The notes under the pieces: model-generated | Seen by the model: only the letters and a program-made list of their open reading frames with translations | The model's database searches: none | Told to the model about the DNA's origin: nothing | Source: Methylosinus sp. C49 | GTDB taxonomy: Bacteria > Pseudomonadota > Alphaproteobacteria > Rhizobiales > Beijerinckiaceae | Direction: 5' to 3' | Length of the DNA stretch: 64,000 bases | Assembly: GCF_009936375.1 (NCBI RefSeq) | Contig: NZ_AP022332.1 | Span: forward strand, 1,116,001-1,180,000 | Made by a program: the position numbers and the translations under genes | Shown: in pieces, positions 35,201 through 44,941 of the stretch | Layout: each line of letters starts with the position of its first letter | Numbering within the stretch: position 1 is the first letter of the stretch

Positions 35201-35320
35201 CTGTCCCGAAGTGAGAGCGGCGGCACGAGACGAGAACAATACAAGTCCGAATCGGGAGCGTCGAAAATCGGCCGCCGATTCCTTGCCGAAGCGTCAATCA
35301 TCATGGTGAACGCCGCGTCG
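35201..35320 (+). repeat. Dispersed ~90-base repeat, copy B
   Basis: This copy keeps GTCCGAATCGGGAGCG, GAAAATCGGCCGCCGATTCC and GAAGCGTCAATCATCATGG, the last nearly exactly as in the copy at 36653-36776. It sits between higA and the 3' end of the MerR gene and fills most of that gap. Confidence 0.8.
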
Positions 35321-35386
35321 CGGCCGCGGCCACGCCGCTGTCGCCGTGGCCGCACCGCCGCCCTGGCGGCGCGGCTCGGGGGCCTC

Positions 35387-36475
35387 TCAGGGCACGTTGC
35401 GGAAGAAAAGACCTCGGACCCGGCCGTCGGGGGCGAGGTCGATGCGCCATTCGGTCTCGTTTTTTTCGAATTGCGCGCGATAGACGTCCCAGCCGTCCAC
35501 GCCGACGCCGACGAAGCGAATCTCCCCGAGCGCGCCTTTCGCCGAGAGCTCCTCCGCGACCGCCTCCGCTCGCTCGCGCGCCAATGTGGCGAGCGGCTCC
35601 GTCATGCGCGTGGAGTCGATCTCTCCGCGCCGAGCTTCGTCGATCGTTCGGCGGATCGCCTCTTCGCTGTCCGGCTGCGGCCGATTATCATGGATTCTGC
35701 GCGTCAGCTCATCCGCTGCGCGCTGGGCCTCCGTTTCATCGATCCGCCGCGCGACCAGCTCGACGCCGTTCTGATGGGTCGTCAGCGCATTCACTGATTG
35801 GTCGCTGTCTATGGAAAAGACGAGCTGAGCCGGGACGACCTTGAGAAAGAACTCGGTCTCGCTTTCTGGAAAAACCTCATAGGCGGCCTGCCCGGTGACT
35901 TGACTGAAGAGCCGGTTGCCGACGCGCGTGATCGTGATTCCGCCCCCAATGGCGTCGAAGCGATAGGCGCCGACATAGCGATCGTAGATTTCTGGATTTA
36001 CGGGCGTCGTCTTGCGTGGGCGCGCCTGCTCGTAGCGGCGCTGCGCGATCAGGTCGAGCGATGTCTGCGTCATGGTCGTCTCCTTTGCGAGCGTTATGAG
36101 TTCGTCGAGCGAGAGCGTCCCGCCCTTGGAGAGCTTCGTTCGGGCGGCGCCGACGAGCGCCAGCTTCTCGTCGATGCGCTGGCGTTGTTCGGCGAGCGCC
36201 GACTGCTGCATTTCCAGTGTTCGGTCGAGATCGACCGCGCGCCCCTCGAGCAGCGCGGCGATGCGCGAGAGGCTGAGGCCGAAGCGCTTCAGAGCGAGCA
36301 CTTCGTGGAGACGGGCGATCTCCTTTTCGCCGTACAGCCTCCAGCCCTTCGCCGAGCGGGCCGGCGTCAGCAGGCCGCGCTGCTCATAGGTTCTGAGACC
36401 GCGAACAGTGACGCCGATGCGCTCCGCACATTCCGCCGCGGTCAGCAACACGTCCTTGCGCTTCGACTCTCTCAA
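35387..36475 (-). CDS. MerR-type regulator with C-terminal DUF3471-like domain
   Basis: The 362-residue protein begins with a MerR DNA-binding domain (LLTAAECAERIGVTVRGLRT then YEQRGLLTPARSAKGWRLY) and a coiled dimerisation helix (residues about 75-120). The C-terminal part contains PEIYDRYVGAYRFDAIGGG and VGNRLFSQVTGQAAYEVFP, a pattern of DUF3471 lipocalin-like modules usually found behind beta-lactamase-family domains, and a further conserved-looking tail. It might sense a hydrophobic ligand. The start is TTG 36475 with AGGAGG nine bases upstream. A GGGTC/GACCC inverted pair (36498-36515) could be its operator. Confidence 0.8.
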   Translation of the reverse strand: MRESKRKDVLLTAAECAERIGVTVRGLRTYEQRGLLTPARSAKGWRLYGEKEIARLHEVLALKRFGLSLSRIAALLEGRAVDLDRTLEMQQSALAEQRQRIDEKLALVGAARTKLSKGGTLSLDELITLAKETTMTQTSLDLIAQRRYEQARPRKTTPVNPEIYDRYVGAYRFDAIGGGITITRVGNRLFSQVTGQAAYEVFPESETEFFLKVVPAQLVFSIDSDQSVNALTTHQNGVELVARRIDETEAQRAADELTRRIHDNRPQPDSEEAIRRTIDEARRGEIDSTRMTEPLATLARERAEAVAEELSAKGALGEIRFVGVGVDGWDVYRAQFEKNETEWRIDLAPDGRVRGLFFRNVP

Positions 36476-36602
36476 TGGACGAGCCCTCCTGTTTCTCGGG
36501 TCTAATCTATGACCCAAGGGACGGCGCAAGCGTCATTTTGCGACCTCGAAAGCGGCGCGGAGCGACGCCCCGATGTCCGGCGTCGCCGGCGTGCGCAAGG
36601 CG

Positions 36603-36982
36603 CGGCATGTCGCGTCGATAGGCTCAGCGAAAAGTGAATGCGGCGCCGCTTCCGCCGTCTCGAAAGTGGAATTGTGGCACGAGACGCGCACAAACCGCGT
36701 CCGAATCGGGAGCGCCGAAAATGGGCCGCCGATTCCTTGCCGAAGCGTCAATCATCATGGTGAAGGCTTCGTAAATGCTATCTCTTCGCGGCTCGGCCTG
36801 TCATCGTCTTCATAGGCTCAACGAGTGGTGAAGCCCGGCCTCGTCACGCCGTCCCGAAAGTGGAATTGTGGCACGAGAGGCGCACAAACCCTGTCCGAAT
36901 CGGGAGCGCCGAAAATCGGCCGCCGATTCCTTGCCGAAGCGTCAAAGAATGTGGCGAACGCTCCGTAAATTCGCGGCGAAGC
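36603..36982 (+). repeat. Tandem pair of the dispersed repeat, period about 194 bases (copies C and D)
   Basis: The 508-base gap between addB and the MerR gene (36476-36983) is mainly two head-to-tail copies with a shared longer unit: ATAGGCTCA...GTGAA, then CGAAAGTGGAATTGTGGCAC, GTCCGAATCGGGAGCGCCGA and CCGCCGATTCCTTGCCGAAG, then TCCGTAAAT or TTCGTAAAT. Core parts are 36653-36776 and 36847-36970. Copy D ends at the addB stop codon. The rest of the gap holds only the MerR promoter region. Confidence 0.85.
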
Positions 36983-36983
36983 G

Positions 36984-39900
36984 TCACTCTTCGTCGCCGC
37001 CCTCGCGCGACCATTCCTTCACCCGCGCGAGATGGTCGTAATCGCTGTAGCGCGAGGCGAACTCCACCCAGGGCCGCGAGGGATAGGGCGTGTCGGCGAG
37101 ACGAAACTGATTCAGCAGCACGAAGAGATTGGCGCGATGCTCGGCGACGACATCGCCGAAGCTCTTGTCCTTGAATTTCAGCCATTGCGTCTCGCCGCCG
37201 GTCTTGCCGCCGAGCCGCACATAGGCGGCGCCGGAAACGCGCGGCGCGCCGATGGATTCGAAGGCGCCGGCCTCGATCATCGCCGCCTCCAATGTGAGCT
37301 GCGGCGAGAAGCCCGCGCCGACCTGTGAGGCGGTCGGCGGATTGCCGGTCTTGTAATCGAAGACGAAAGCTTCGCCGCTCGCATCCACCTCTATGCGATC
37401 GGCGACGCAGGAGAGTGTGAAGACGCTGCCGTCGGCGAGCGTCAGTTTCCAGCCGGCGCCTTTCTCGATGAAAATCTCGCGCGCCTGCTCGCGGCGCTCG
37501 CGCTCGAAGGCGAGCGCGTGATCGAGCCCGGCCTCTATGCGCGGCCAATCGAAGGCGAGGAAGGACGGATCGTCCAGGAACTCGCCGAGCTCGGCGCGCG
37601 CGATCTCGACTAGAAGCGCGCGCGCGTCTTCGGGCAGTGGGCCTTTGGGATGCGCCTGCTGAAATTTCGCCAGCGCCGCATGGATCGCGACGCCGATCTC
37701 GCGCACGCCCTTGGGCGCGCCGAGCGGCGGCAAGGGCGGCAGGCGCAGAATAGATTCGGCGAAGACGGAATAAGGGTCGCGGCGCAGCTTTTCGATGCGC
37801 GTGACGCTGAGCCGCGTCGGCCGCAGCTCCACCGGCGGGCGCGGCAGCGGGCGCGATATGGCGCGAATCTCCTGCGGGCGATCCAGCGCGGCGGCGAGCG
37901 CGCATTTTTCATCGCCGCGCGACTTGCAGGCGGCGAAAGCCTCGCCCGAGAGCGCCGCCAATCGCGCGATGAGGCGCGACGCCACGGTCGGCGCGCCATC
38001 GCGCTTTTTCGCGCGGCTGACGACGACCTCCGCCGCGCCGAAGGCCATGGAGAAGTCATGCGCCGTCTGGCCGATGCGGCGTTCCGGCGGCGAGAGGCCC
38101 AATTGCCGGCGCATGGCGCGATTGAGAAAGGCGCCGGATTCGGCCTGTGGCGGCCAGATCGTCTCGTCGAGGCCGGCGAGCAGCACGAGATCGGCGTCGA
38201 GCAGGCGCGCTTCCAGCAAGCCGAGAATTTTGAGGCGCGGATGCGCGCGCTTTGGGCTCGGCGCGCTCGCCTCGAAGGCGAGGCGATCGAAGAAAGAGGC
38301 ATAGCCGGCGGCGTCGAAGACGAGCGCGCTATTTGCGGCCTCCAGCGCGTCGAAGAGCTGCAGCAATTGCTCGACGCCCTCGCCGGCGGGCTCCTCGCCG
38401 GCGATTTTCTCCAGCGCCAGCGCATGGGCGCGCACGCGCTCGCCGAGGCGCGCCTCCGGCGTGAGCGCGGCGAGCGGCAGCAGCGCTTCGTCGAGACGGG
38501 CGAGGAGGTCGTCGATCGCGCGCCAATCCTCTTCGCTGATGCGTTTCTGCGCCGGATGGGCGTGTGTCTCTTCGGCGAGCCGGCGCGCCGGCGCGGCCAT
38601 TGCGGCGAAGCTGCCGCCGCTCTCGACATTGCGCAGCACGGCGATCTCGACCAACGGGGCGAGGCGCTCGATCTCCGCGCGCTCGAGGCCGAAGCGCGTC
38701 AGCGGATGGGCGAGCAGCGCGGCGGCGTCTATCGCCGAGGCGCCGTCTTCCGCCGTGGCGGCGACGAGCCGGGCCAGCGCGCCGATCGGCGTCGCGCCCA
38801 GCGGTCGGCCGGCCGAATCGTCGACCTCCACGCCCCAGCGCGCCAGCTCGGCGCAGACGCGGCGGGCGATGTCGCGATCGGGCGTGATGAGCGCCGCCGT
38901 GCGGCCCGGAGTCTCCAGCGCCTCGCGCATGGAAAGGGCGAGGGCCAGCGCCTCCTCGCGCTCGTCCGCCGCCTCGATGAAGGAGACGCCGGCGAGCGCT
39001 TCGGCGAAGCCCTCGGCCGCGGCGGCGCGGAAATCGCGCCAATAATCGGTGCAATCGGCGGGGCGCAGAGCCTCGGCCAGCAGCCGCGTCCGCGCCTTCA
39101 GCACGGGCGGAGCGGAGCCGATGGGGCGGACCTCCTCGCGCGTGACGCCGATCGTCGAGAGGAGACGCTTCAGCAAGGTCTGCGGATGGGTGAAGCTCGG
39201 CTCGTCGCGCTCATTCGCGCCATCGTCGCCGACGCGGCGCCAAGCGGCCTCGTCCAGCTCGAGATCTAGGCCGGGCAGGATCACCGCGCCGCGCTCCATT
39301 CGCGCGATCGCCGCCAAAAGGCGCGCCGTCGCCGGATGCGCGCCGGTGGAGCCGAGCGCGATCACCGGGCCGCGCGCGCCGCCGCGCTCCAAATGCGCGA
39401 TCTGCGCCTCGATCAGCGCCGTCTGACGCGCCGCGCGGTCGATGAGGCCGCGGGCGCTGAGAATATTCGGCCAATCCTCGAGCGCGATCTTCAGAAAATT
39501 GGCGGTGATCGCGAAAAAGCGGTCATAGGCCTCCTCCGCGAGGCCGGCGAGCGCGCCGGCGCCGAGCTTCTCGATCGCGAATTCGTCGATGAGCCGCGCC
39601 AGCTCGCCGGAGAGCGCATAGGCGCTGGTCGGCGAGGGGGCGATCAGCAGCATTTCGCGCGGGTCGTGCTCGACAGCGCCGGCCCGGTCGATGGAGACGA
39701 TCGCATGGCGCAGCGCGCGCGCCCATTGCAGCACCAGCTCGGCCAGAATCAGCCGACGGTCGAGCTCCTCGATCGCCGGCGCCAGCGCCAGCTCCAGCGC
39801 CGCCTCGCCGGAATCGAGATCGGCGTGGAACAGCGCCGAGGCCTCCTGCTCGTCGAGATCGCCGAGCGGCAATATGCGCGGCAGCAGCGCCGCCGGCGCC

Positions 39901-40097
39901 TCGATCGCGGTGGAGAATTGCGCCGCCAAAGCCCGCGCGGCGCGCTGGGTCGGCACATAGATCGTGGTGGCGGCCAGAGCCAGCGGCCCGCTCTCGCGCG
40001 AGAGGCCGGGGATGATCGCGCCATCCAGCAGCGCGCGCGTGAAGGCGCCGAGAAAGGAGGCGCCAGGGGCTATGGAAAATACGTAGCGAGGCGCCAT
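36984..40097 (-). CDS. addB: Double-strand break repair protein AddB
   Basis: The 1,037-residue protein is the second subunit of AddAB. No canonical Walker A is visible at the N-terminus (IAPGASFLGAFTRALLDG), as in other alphaproteobacterial AddB proteins, so the helicase-like half is probably structural and Chi-recognising. The C-terminal PD-(D/E)xK nuclease shows FVFDYKTGNPPTASQVGAG followed by SPQLTLEAAMI. The ATG at 40097 is chosen over an ATG at 40127; neither has a strong ribosome-binding site. Downstream, addA is displaced by about 5 kb of accessory genes. Confidence 0.92.
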   Translation of the reverse strand: MAPRYVFSIAPGASFLGAFTRALLDGAIIPGLSRESGPLALAATTIYVPTQRAARALAAQFSTAIEAPAALLPRILPLGDLDEQEASALFHADLDSGEAALELALAPAIEELDRRLILAELVLQWARALRHAIVSIDRAGAVEHDPREMLLIAPSPTSAYALSGELARLIDEFAIEKLGAGALAGLAEEAYDRFFAITANFLKIALEDWPNILSARGLIDRAARQTALIEAQIAHLERGGARGPVIALGSTGAHPATARLLAAIARMERGAVILPGLDLELDEAAWRRVGDDGANERDEPSFTHPQTLLKRLLSTIGVTREEVRPIGSAPPVLKARTRLLAEALRPADCTDYWRDFRAAAAEGFAEALAGVSFIEAADEREEALALALSMREALETPGRTAALITPDRDIARRVCAELARWGVEVDDSAGRPLGATPIGALARLVAATAEDGASAIDAAALLAHPLTRFGLERAEIERLAPLVEIAVLRNVESGGSFAAMAAPARRLAEETHAHPAQKRISEEDWRAIDDLLARLDEALLPLAALTPEARLGERVRAHALALEKIAGEEPAGEGVEQLLQLFDALEAANSALVFDAAGYASFFDRLAFEASAPSPKRAHPRLKILGLLEARLLDADLVLLAGLDETIWPPQAESGAFLNRAMRRQLGLSPPERRIGQTAHDFSMAFGAAEVVVSRAKKRDGAPTVASRLIARLAALSGEAFAACKSRGDEKCALAAALDRPQEIRAISRPLPRPPVELRPTRLSVTRIEKLRRDPYSVFAESILRLPPLPPLGAPKGVREIGVAIHAALAKFQQAHPKGPLPEDARALLVEIARAELGEFLDDPSFLAFDWPRIEAGLDHALAFERERREQAREIFIEKGAGWKLTLADGSVFTLSCVADRIEVDASGEAFVFDYKTGNPPTASQVGAGFSPQLTLEAAMIEAGAFESIGAPRVSGAAYVRLGGKTGGETQWLKFKDKSFGDVVAEHRANLFVLLNQFRLADTPYPSRPWVEFASRYSDYDHLARVKEWSREGGDEE

Positions 40098-40283
40098 TTT
40101 TCTACTCGGCGGGTGGAAAGAAAGCATGAGCGGAGCAATTCACATCTGAATTCTGTGTATTGCGCGTGATTGCGGAATTGAAACCCGCCGGTAGAGGAGA
40201 ATACTCCGGGGCGGCGACCGTGGCGATGGTTTGGCGGCGCGCCGGCTTTTTCGAGAGCGAATGGGTTTCGAGGGAACTCGCCG

Positions 40284-41432
40284 ATGGACCGATCGTCGAG
40301 CGATTCGCACGCCGAGCTCCGAGAGACCTCTGCGACGACGCGGCCTTCGCGCCGCGCCGCGGGGGGCGGGGACGATTTGCGCCACGCCGAGGCGGCGCGG
40401 CTGGAGGCCGTCCTCGCATGTCTGTCGGACGCTGTCTTGTCGATCGACGACAAGGGCGTGGTGGTCGGCGTCAACGGCGCCGCAGGCGCGCTGTTTCGCT
40501 GCTCGGCCGAGGCGCTGCTCGGCCGCGAGGCGGCGCTTTTGTTGCCCGAAAGCTGTTTTGCAGCGGGGGAGCGGCGGTCGGACGGCCTCGCTCGCCGCGA
40601 CGACGGCTCGACCTTCCCCATTTCCCTCGCCGTGAACGAGACGCGCGGCGCCGTTCGCCAGCGCATCGCCGTCATTCGCGATCTCACCGAGGAGCGCGCC
40701 GCCGAGGCGCTGCTCTGTGAGCTGCGCTCGGAACTCGCCTATGCCGGACGGCTCGCCGCAATGGGCGAGCTGGCGGCGGCGCTCGCGCATGAGATCAACC
40801 AGCCTTTTTCCGCCATCGCCACCTATGTCCGCACCGCGCGCTGGCTGCTGCAGCGTAAGCCCAAGCAGAGCGGCGAGGTCGAGGATATTCTGGACAAGGC
40901 GGGGGCGCAGGCGATGCGCGCCGGCGATATCGTGCGGCGCTTGCGCGAGTTCGTCACGCGCGGCGAATCGGTGAAGACGGTGCAGAGCCTCAGCGCTCTG
41001 GTCGAGGAGGCGAAATCGCTGGGCGTCGCCAGCGCGCGCCAGGTCGGCGCGCAGATCAGCGTCGCCGCCAAGGCCGAGAATGACGAGGTTCTCGCCGATC
41101 GCGTGCAGATCCAGCAGGTCATCGTCAATCTCATGCGCAACGCCGTCGAGGCGATGGAGGGCGCGCCGCGGCGCGAGCTGTCGCTCTCCACCTCGGCCGC
41201 CGACGGCTATGCGCGGCTCGACGTGGCCGACACGGGCCATGGTCTGAAGGACGGCGCCGGCGCGCTGTTTCAGCCCTTCCGCAGCAGCAAGGCGAGCGGA
41301 ATGGGCATAGGGCTTTCGATTTCCCGCTCGATTGTCGAGGCGCATGGCGGACGCATTTGGGCCGAGCCCAATCCGCGCGGCGGCGCGATTTTCAGCTTCA
41401 CGCTTCCTCTCGCGGAAAGGGCCAGCCTATGA
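40284..41432 (+). CDS. FixL-like PAS sensor histidine kinase
   Basis: The 382-residue cytosolic kinase has one PAS domain (about 40-150), a FixL-type dimerisation and phosphoacceptor region with ALAHEINQPFSAIATYV, and a HATPase_c domain (QQVIVNLMRNAVEAM; DTGHGL; GMGIGLSISRSIVEAHGG). The PAS-to-kinase junction VIRDLTEERAAEALL matches FixL closely. However, the PAS domain has no histidine, so the heme-iron ligand of the oxygen sensor FixL is absent. No transmembrane helix is present. It overlaps the response regulator gene by four bases and is divergent from addB. Confidence 0.9.
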   Translation: MDRSSSDSHAELRETSATTRPSRRAAGGGDDLRHAEAARLEAVLACLSDAVLSIDDKGVVVGVNGAAGALFRCSAEALLGREAALLLPESCFAAGERRSDGLARRDDGSTFPISLAVNETRGAVRQRIAVIRDLTEERAAEALLCELRSELAYAGRLAAMGELAAALAHEINQPFSAIATYVRTARWLLQRKPKQSGEVEDILDKAGAQAMRAGDIVRRLREFVTRGESVKTVQSLSALVEEAKSLGVASARQVGAQISVAAKAENDEVLADRVQIQQVIVNLMRNAVEAMEGAPRRELSLSTSAADGYARLDVADTGHGLKDGAGALFQPFRSSKASGMGIGLSISRSIVEAHGGRIWAEPNPRGGAIFSFTLPLAERASL

Positions 41433-42115
41433 GACCAGCGCCGCTCGTGCACCTCGTGGACGACGATCCGGCGATTCGCGACGCGCTGACGCTGATGTTC
41501 CGCTCGCGCGGCTTTCGCTCGCGCGCCTATCGCGCGGCGGAGGAATGCCTCGCCGAGGCGGGGCCGAAGACATCGGGCTGCATCGTCGCCGATATGCGGC
41601 TGCCGGATATGTCCGGCGTCGAGCTGACGCAGCGCCTGCGCGCCTCCGGGGCGACGCATCCCGTCGTCATCATCACGGCTTGCGCCGGCGCTTCCCTCGC
41701 GGTGGAGGCGATGGCGGCCGGCGCCAGCGATCTCTTGGAAAAGCCCTTCGACGATGAGGCGTTGCTCGTCTCTGTGCGGCGCGCGCTGGCGGCGCGGCGC
41801 GGCGAGGGCGACATAGACGCCGAGACGCGCGCCGCGCTCGCGCGATTCGGCGGGCTGAGCGAGGATGAGCGGCGCGTGCTGGCGGGCGTCGCCAAAGGCC
41901 GGCCGAGCCGCGACATAGCGGAAGGGCTCGGCCTCGAATTGCGCGCGGTGGAACTGCACCGCGCCAATATCATGGCCAAGGCCAATATCGGCACGCTGGT
42001 CGAGCTGGCGCGGCTCTCGGTGATCGCCGCCAGCGTCAAGGCGAGCGAGGGACGCGAGCCTAATCCGCCGCTGCGGCGCCGCCGTTCAAATCTTCGGGGC
42101 GCGGCTGCAGCATGA
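41429..42115 (+). CDS. FixJ-like response regulator
   Basis: The 228-residue protein has a receiver domain (VHLVDDDPAIRDALTLMF acidic pair; phosphoacceptor Asp in IVADMRLPDMSG; Lys in DLLEKPF) and a LuxR/FixJ-type helix-turn-helix (LAGVAKGRPSRDIAEGLG then ELHRANIMAKANIGTLVELA). It is the obvious partner of the preceding kinase through the ATGA overlap. A basic C-terminal tail (NPPLRRRRSNLRGAAAA) runs 56 bases into the 3' end of fabI on the opposite strand. Target genes are unknown. Confidence 0.9.
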   Translation: MRPAPLVHLVDDDPAIRDALTLMFRSRGFRSRAYRAAEECLAEAGPKTSGCIVADMRLPDMSGVELTQRLRASGATHPVVIITACAGASLAVEAMAAGASDLLEKPFDDEALLVSVRRALAARRGEGDIDAETRAALARFGGLSEDERRVLAGVAKGRPSRDIAEGLGLELRAVELHRANIMAKANIGTLVELARLSVIAASVKASEGREPNPPLRRRRSNLRGAAAA

Positions 42116-42881
42116 TGTTGTAGCCGGCGTCGACGAGGTGAATCTCGCCGGTCACGCCGCCCGACAGCTCCGACAGGAAATAGAGCGCCGAGCCGCCGAT
42201 CTCGTCCAGCGTGATCATGCGGCGCAAAGGCGCATGGGCCTTTTGAAACGCGCCCATCGCGCGCGCGCCGGTGATGCCGGCGCCGGCCATCGTCCGCACC
42301 GGGCCGGGCGAGATGGCGTTCACGCGAATGCCGCGCGCGCCATAATCGGCCGCGAGATAGCGCACGGAGGAATCGAGCGCCGCCTTGGCGACGCCCATCA
42401 CGTTATAATTGGGCATCACATGCGTGCCGCCGCCGAAGGAGACGGTGAGCATGGTCCCGCCATTCTTCATCATCGCCGCGGCGCGTTTCGCCGCCTCGGT
42501 GAAGGAGAAGCAGGAGATGACCATGGTGCGGATGAAATTCTCGCGCGATGTGTCCGCGTAGAGGCCTTTCAGCTCGCTCTTGTCGGAATAGGCGAGCGAA
42601 TGGACCAGAAAATCCAGCTCGCCCCATTCCTCCTGCAGCCGCGCGAAGACGGAATCGAGGGACGCGATATCTTCCACATCGCAGGGGATCACCAGATTGG
42701 AGCCGAGCTCCTCGGCGATCGGGCGGACGCGCTTGCCGAGCGCCTCGCCCTGATAGGTGAAGGCGAGCGAGGCCCCATGCCGCGCCAGCGTTCGCGCTAT
42801 GCCATAGGCGATGGAATGATCATTCGCGACTCCCATGACAAGGCCGCGTTTGCCTTGCATGAGGCCCGTTGAAACCGTCAT
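42060..42881 (-). CDS. fabI: Enoyl-ACP reductase (NADH)
   Basis: The 273-residue enzyme completes each cycle of fatty-acid elongation. It has the FabI-type nucleotide motif VMGVANDHSIAYGIA, SLAYSDKSELKG, and the catalytic Tyr and Lys in NYNVMGVAKAALDSSVRYLA. A C-terminal Gly/Ala tail (NGGAAAAD) overlaps the end of the fixJ-like gene. It is the last gene of the fabA-fabB-fabI run. Confidence 0.95.
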   Translation of the reverse strand: MTVSTGLMQGKRGLVMGVANDHSIAYGIARTLARHGASLAFTYQGEALGKRVRPIAEELGSNLVIPCDVEDIASLDSVFARLQEEWGELDFLVHSLAYSDKSELKGLYADTSRENFIRTMVISCFSFTEAAKRAAAMMKNGGTMLTVSFGGGTHVMPNYNVMGVAKAALDSSVRYLAADYGARGIRVNAISPGPVRTMAGAGITGARAMGAFQKAHAPLRRMITLDEIGGSALYFLSELSGGVTGEIHLVDAGYNIMLQPRPEDLNGGAAAAD

Positions 42882-42902
42882 CTTTGGTTGGTCCTATTCT
42901 CG

Positions 42903-44126
42903 TCAGGCGTCCGGGTGCTTGAACACCAGCGACGCATTGGTGCCGCCGAAACCGAAGGAGTTGGAGAGCACGGCGCGCAGAGCGACATTGTCGCGCCGCT
43001 CGCGCAGGATCGGCATATCGGCGAATTCGGGATCGAGCTCCTCGATATTGGCGCTCTCGCAGATGAAGCCGTTCTGCATCATCAGCAGAGAATAGATCGC
43101 CTCCTGCACGCCGGTCGCGCCGAGCGAATGGCCGGTCAGCGATTTCGTCGCCGAGATCGGCGGGCATTTCTCGCCGCGGCCGAAGACCTCGCGGATCGCC
43201 TCGATCTCTTTCAGATCGCCGACCGGAGTCGAGGTGGCGTGCGGATTGATGTAGTCGATCGGCGTCTTCACGCCGGCGAGCGCCTGGCGCATGCAACGCA
43301 TCGCGCCTTCGCCGGAAGGGGCGACCATGTCATGGCCGTCGGAGGTCGCGCCATAGCCGGCGATCTCGGCGTAGATTTTCGCGCCGCGCGCCTTGGCCCG
43401 CTCATATTCCTCCAGCACCAGCACGCCAGCGCCGCCGGCGATGACGAAGCCGTCGCGATTCTTGTCATAGGCGCGCGAGGCGGTGGCCGGACGGTCGTTA
43501 TAGGAGGAGGACATTGCGCCCATGGCGTCGAACAGCACGGAGAGCTCCCATTCGAGCTCCTCGCAGCCGCCGGCGAACATAATGTCCTGCTTGCCCCATT
43601 GGATCATCTCATAGGCGTTGCCGACGCAGTGGTTCGACGTCGCGCAGGCCGAGGAGATGGAATAGTTCACGCCCTTGATCTTGAACCAGGTGGCGAGCGT
43701 CGCCGAGGCGGTCGAGGACATGGCCTTGGGCACGGCGAAGGGGCCGACCTTCTTCGGCCCCTTGGTGCGGGCGATATCGGCGGATTCGACGACCACTTTG
43801 GTGGACGGGCCGCCCGAGCCCATGATGATGCCGGTGCGCTCGTTGGAAACCTCGTCCGGCGCGAGGCCGGAGTCGAGAATCGCCTGATCCATGGCGACAT
43901 GATTCCAGGCCGTGCCCATGGCGTGGAAGCGCATGGCGCGGCGGTCGAGGATCGTCGACGGGTCGAGAGTCGGCGCGCCATGCACCTGGCAGCGGAAGCC
44001 GAGCTCGGCGTATTTGTCCGCCTTGACGACGCCCGACTTCGCCTCACGCAGAGAGGCGACGACTTCCTGCGTATTGTTGCCGATGGACGAAACGACGCCC
44101 ATGCCGGTCACGACCACTCTTCTCAT
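42903..44126 (-). CDS. fabB: 3-oxoacyl-ACP synthase I
   Basis: The 407-residue condensing enzyme elongates unsaturated and saturated acyl-ACPs. The catalytic triad is visible: Cys in [15 protein letters not shown], His in [11 protein letters not shown] and His in [15 protein letters not shown], with [12 protein letters not shown] near the C-terminus. Its place between fabA and fabI is the standard alphaproteobacterial unsaturated fatty-acid operon. Confidence 0.96.
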   Translation of the reverse strand: MRRVVVTGMGVVSSIGNNTQEVVASLREAKSGVVKADKYAELGFRCQVHGAPTLDPSTILDRRAMRFHAMGTAWNHVAMDQAILDSGLAPDEVSNERTGIIMGSGGPSTKVVVESADIARTKGPKKVGPFAVPKAMSSTASATLATWFKIKGVNYSISSACATSNHCVGNAYEMIQWGKQDIMFAGGCEELEWELSVLFDAMGAMSSSYNDRPATASRAYDKNRDGFVIAGGAGVLVLEEYERAKARGAKIYAEIAGYGATSDGHDMVAPSGEGAMRCMRQALAGVKTPIDYINPHATSTPVGDLKEIEAIREVFGRGEKCPPISATKSLTGHSLGATGVQEAIYSLLMMQNGFICESANIEELDPEFADMPILRERRDNVALRAVLSNSFGFGGTNASLVFKHPDA

Positions 44127-44218
44127 GTCCGAACTCCCTCGCGCCGGCGGGCTCTTTGGCTGTCCCGTCTGGATTTGGCGATTGTCTCGCGCGCCCCGAT
44201 CGGCGCCCCGTCAGGCCG

Positions 44219-44734
44219 TCACGCGGCTTCGGGCTTGGCGAGACCGACCTTCAGGTCTTTCGCTTCGTAAATACGTTCGCCGTCCACTTCCACCCAGCCG
44301 TCGGCGATGCCGAGGACGAGCTTGGATTTGAACACGCGCTTGAAATCGACGCCGTAGCGGACGAGCTTATTGTGCGGCCGCACCTGACCGCTGAATTTCA
44401 CCTCGCCGACGCCGAGCGCCATGCCGCGGCCGGGCAGATCGAGCCAGCCCAGAAAAAAGCCGGTGAGCTGCCACAGCGAATCGACGCCGAGGCACCCCGG
44501 CATCACCGGATTGCCTTTGAAATGGCAGTCGAAGAACCAGAGGCTCGGATTAATGTCGAGCTCGGCGCGCACATAGCCTTTGCCATGGGCGCCGCCTTCT
44601 TCGAAAATTTCCGTGATTCGGTCGAACATGAGCATGGGCGGCAGCGGAAGCTGGGCGTTGCCCGGGCCGAAAAGCTCTTCCCGCGCGCAGGCGAGCAGAT
44701 CCTCATATCCGAAAGACGAGCGCCGTTCGCTCAT
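44219..44734 (-). CDS. fabA: 3-hydroxydecanoyl-ACP dehydratase/isomerase
   Basis: The 171-residue hot-dog fold enzyme makes trans-2-decenoyl-ACP and isomerises it to cis-3, the branch point to unsaturated fatty acids. The active-site His is in [17 protein letters not shown] and the Asp in [16 protein letters not shown]. The ATG at 44734 gives the exact family length; a longer frame upstream is not used. It is first in the fab operon and divergent from irr. Confidence 0.96.
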   Translation of the reverse strand: MSERRSSFGYEDLLACAREELFGPGNAQLPLPPMLMFDRITEIFEEGGAHGKGYVRAELDINPSLWFFDCHFKGNPVMPGCLGVDSLWQLTGFFLGWLDLPGRGMALGVGEVKFSGQVRPHNKLVRYGVDFKRVFKSKLVLGIADGWVEVDGERIYEAKDLKVGLAKPEAA

Positions 44735-44941
44735 GATGTTCCTTCTTGCGTCTCTGACGTGACGATTTCCGGCCGCGCTGCGGGCCGGAAGCCGCATTCG
44801 TTAACATAGGCGCCGGCCGGGTCAAAGGGGGCGCGCGGCTCCAAGAGCGCTTTCAAGAGCGCTTTCGTCGGTCCCGAGCGGCCCGCGGAGGAAAGGATTG
44901 TCTCTGCCGCCGAGCTTCCCTATTGTAACGAAAGAGACAAG

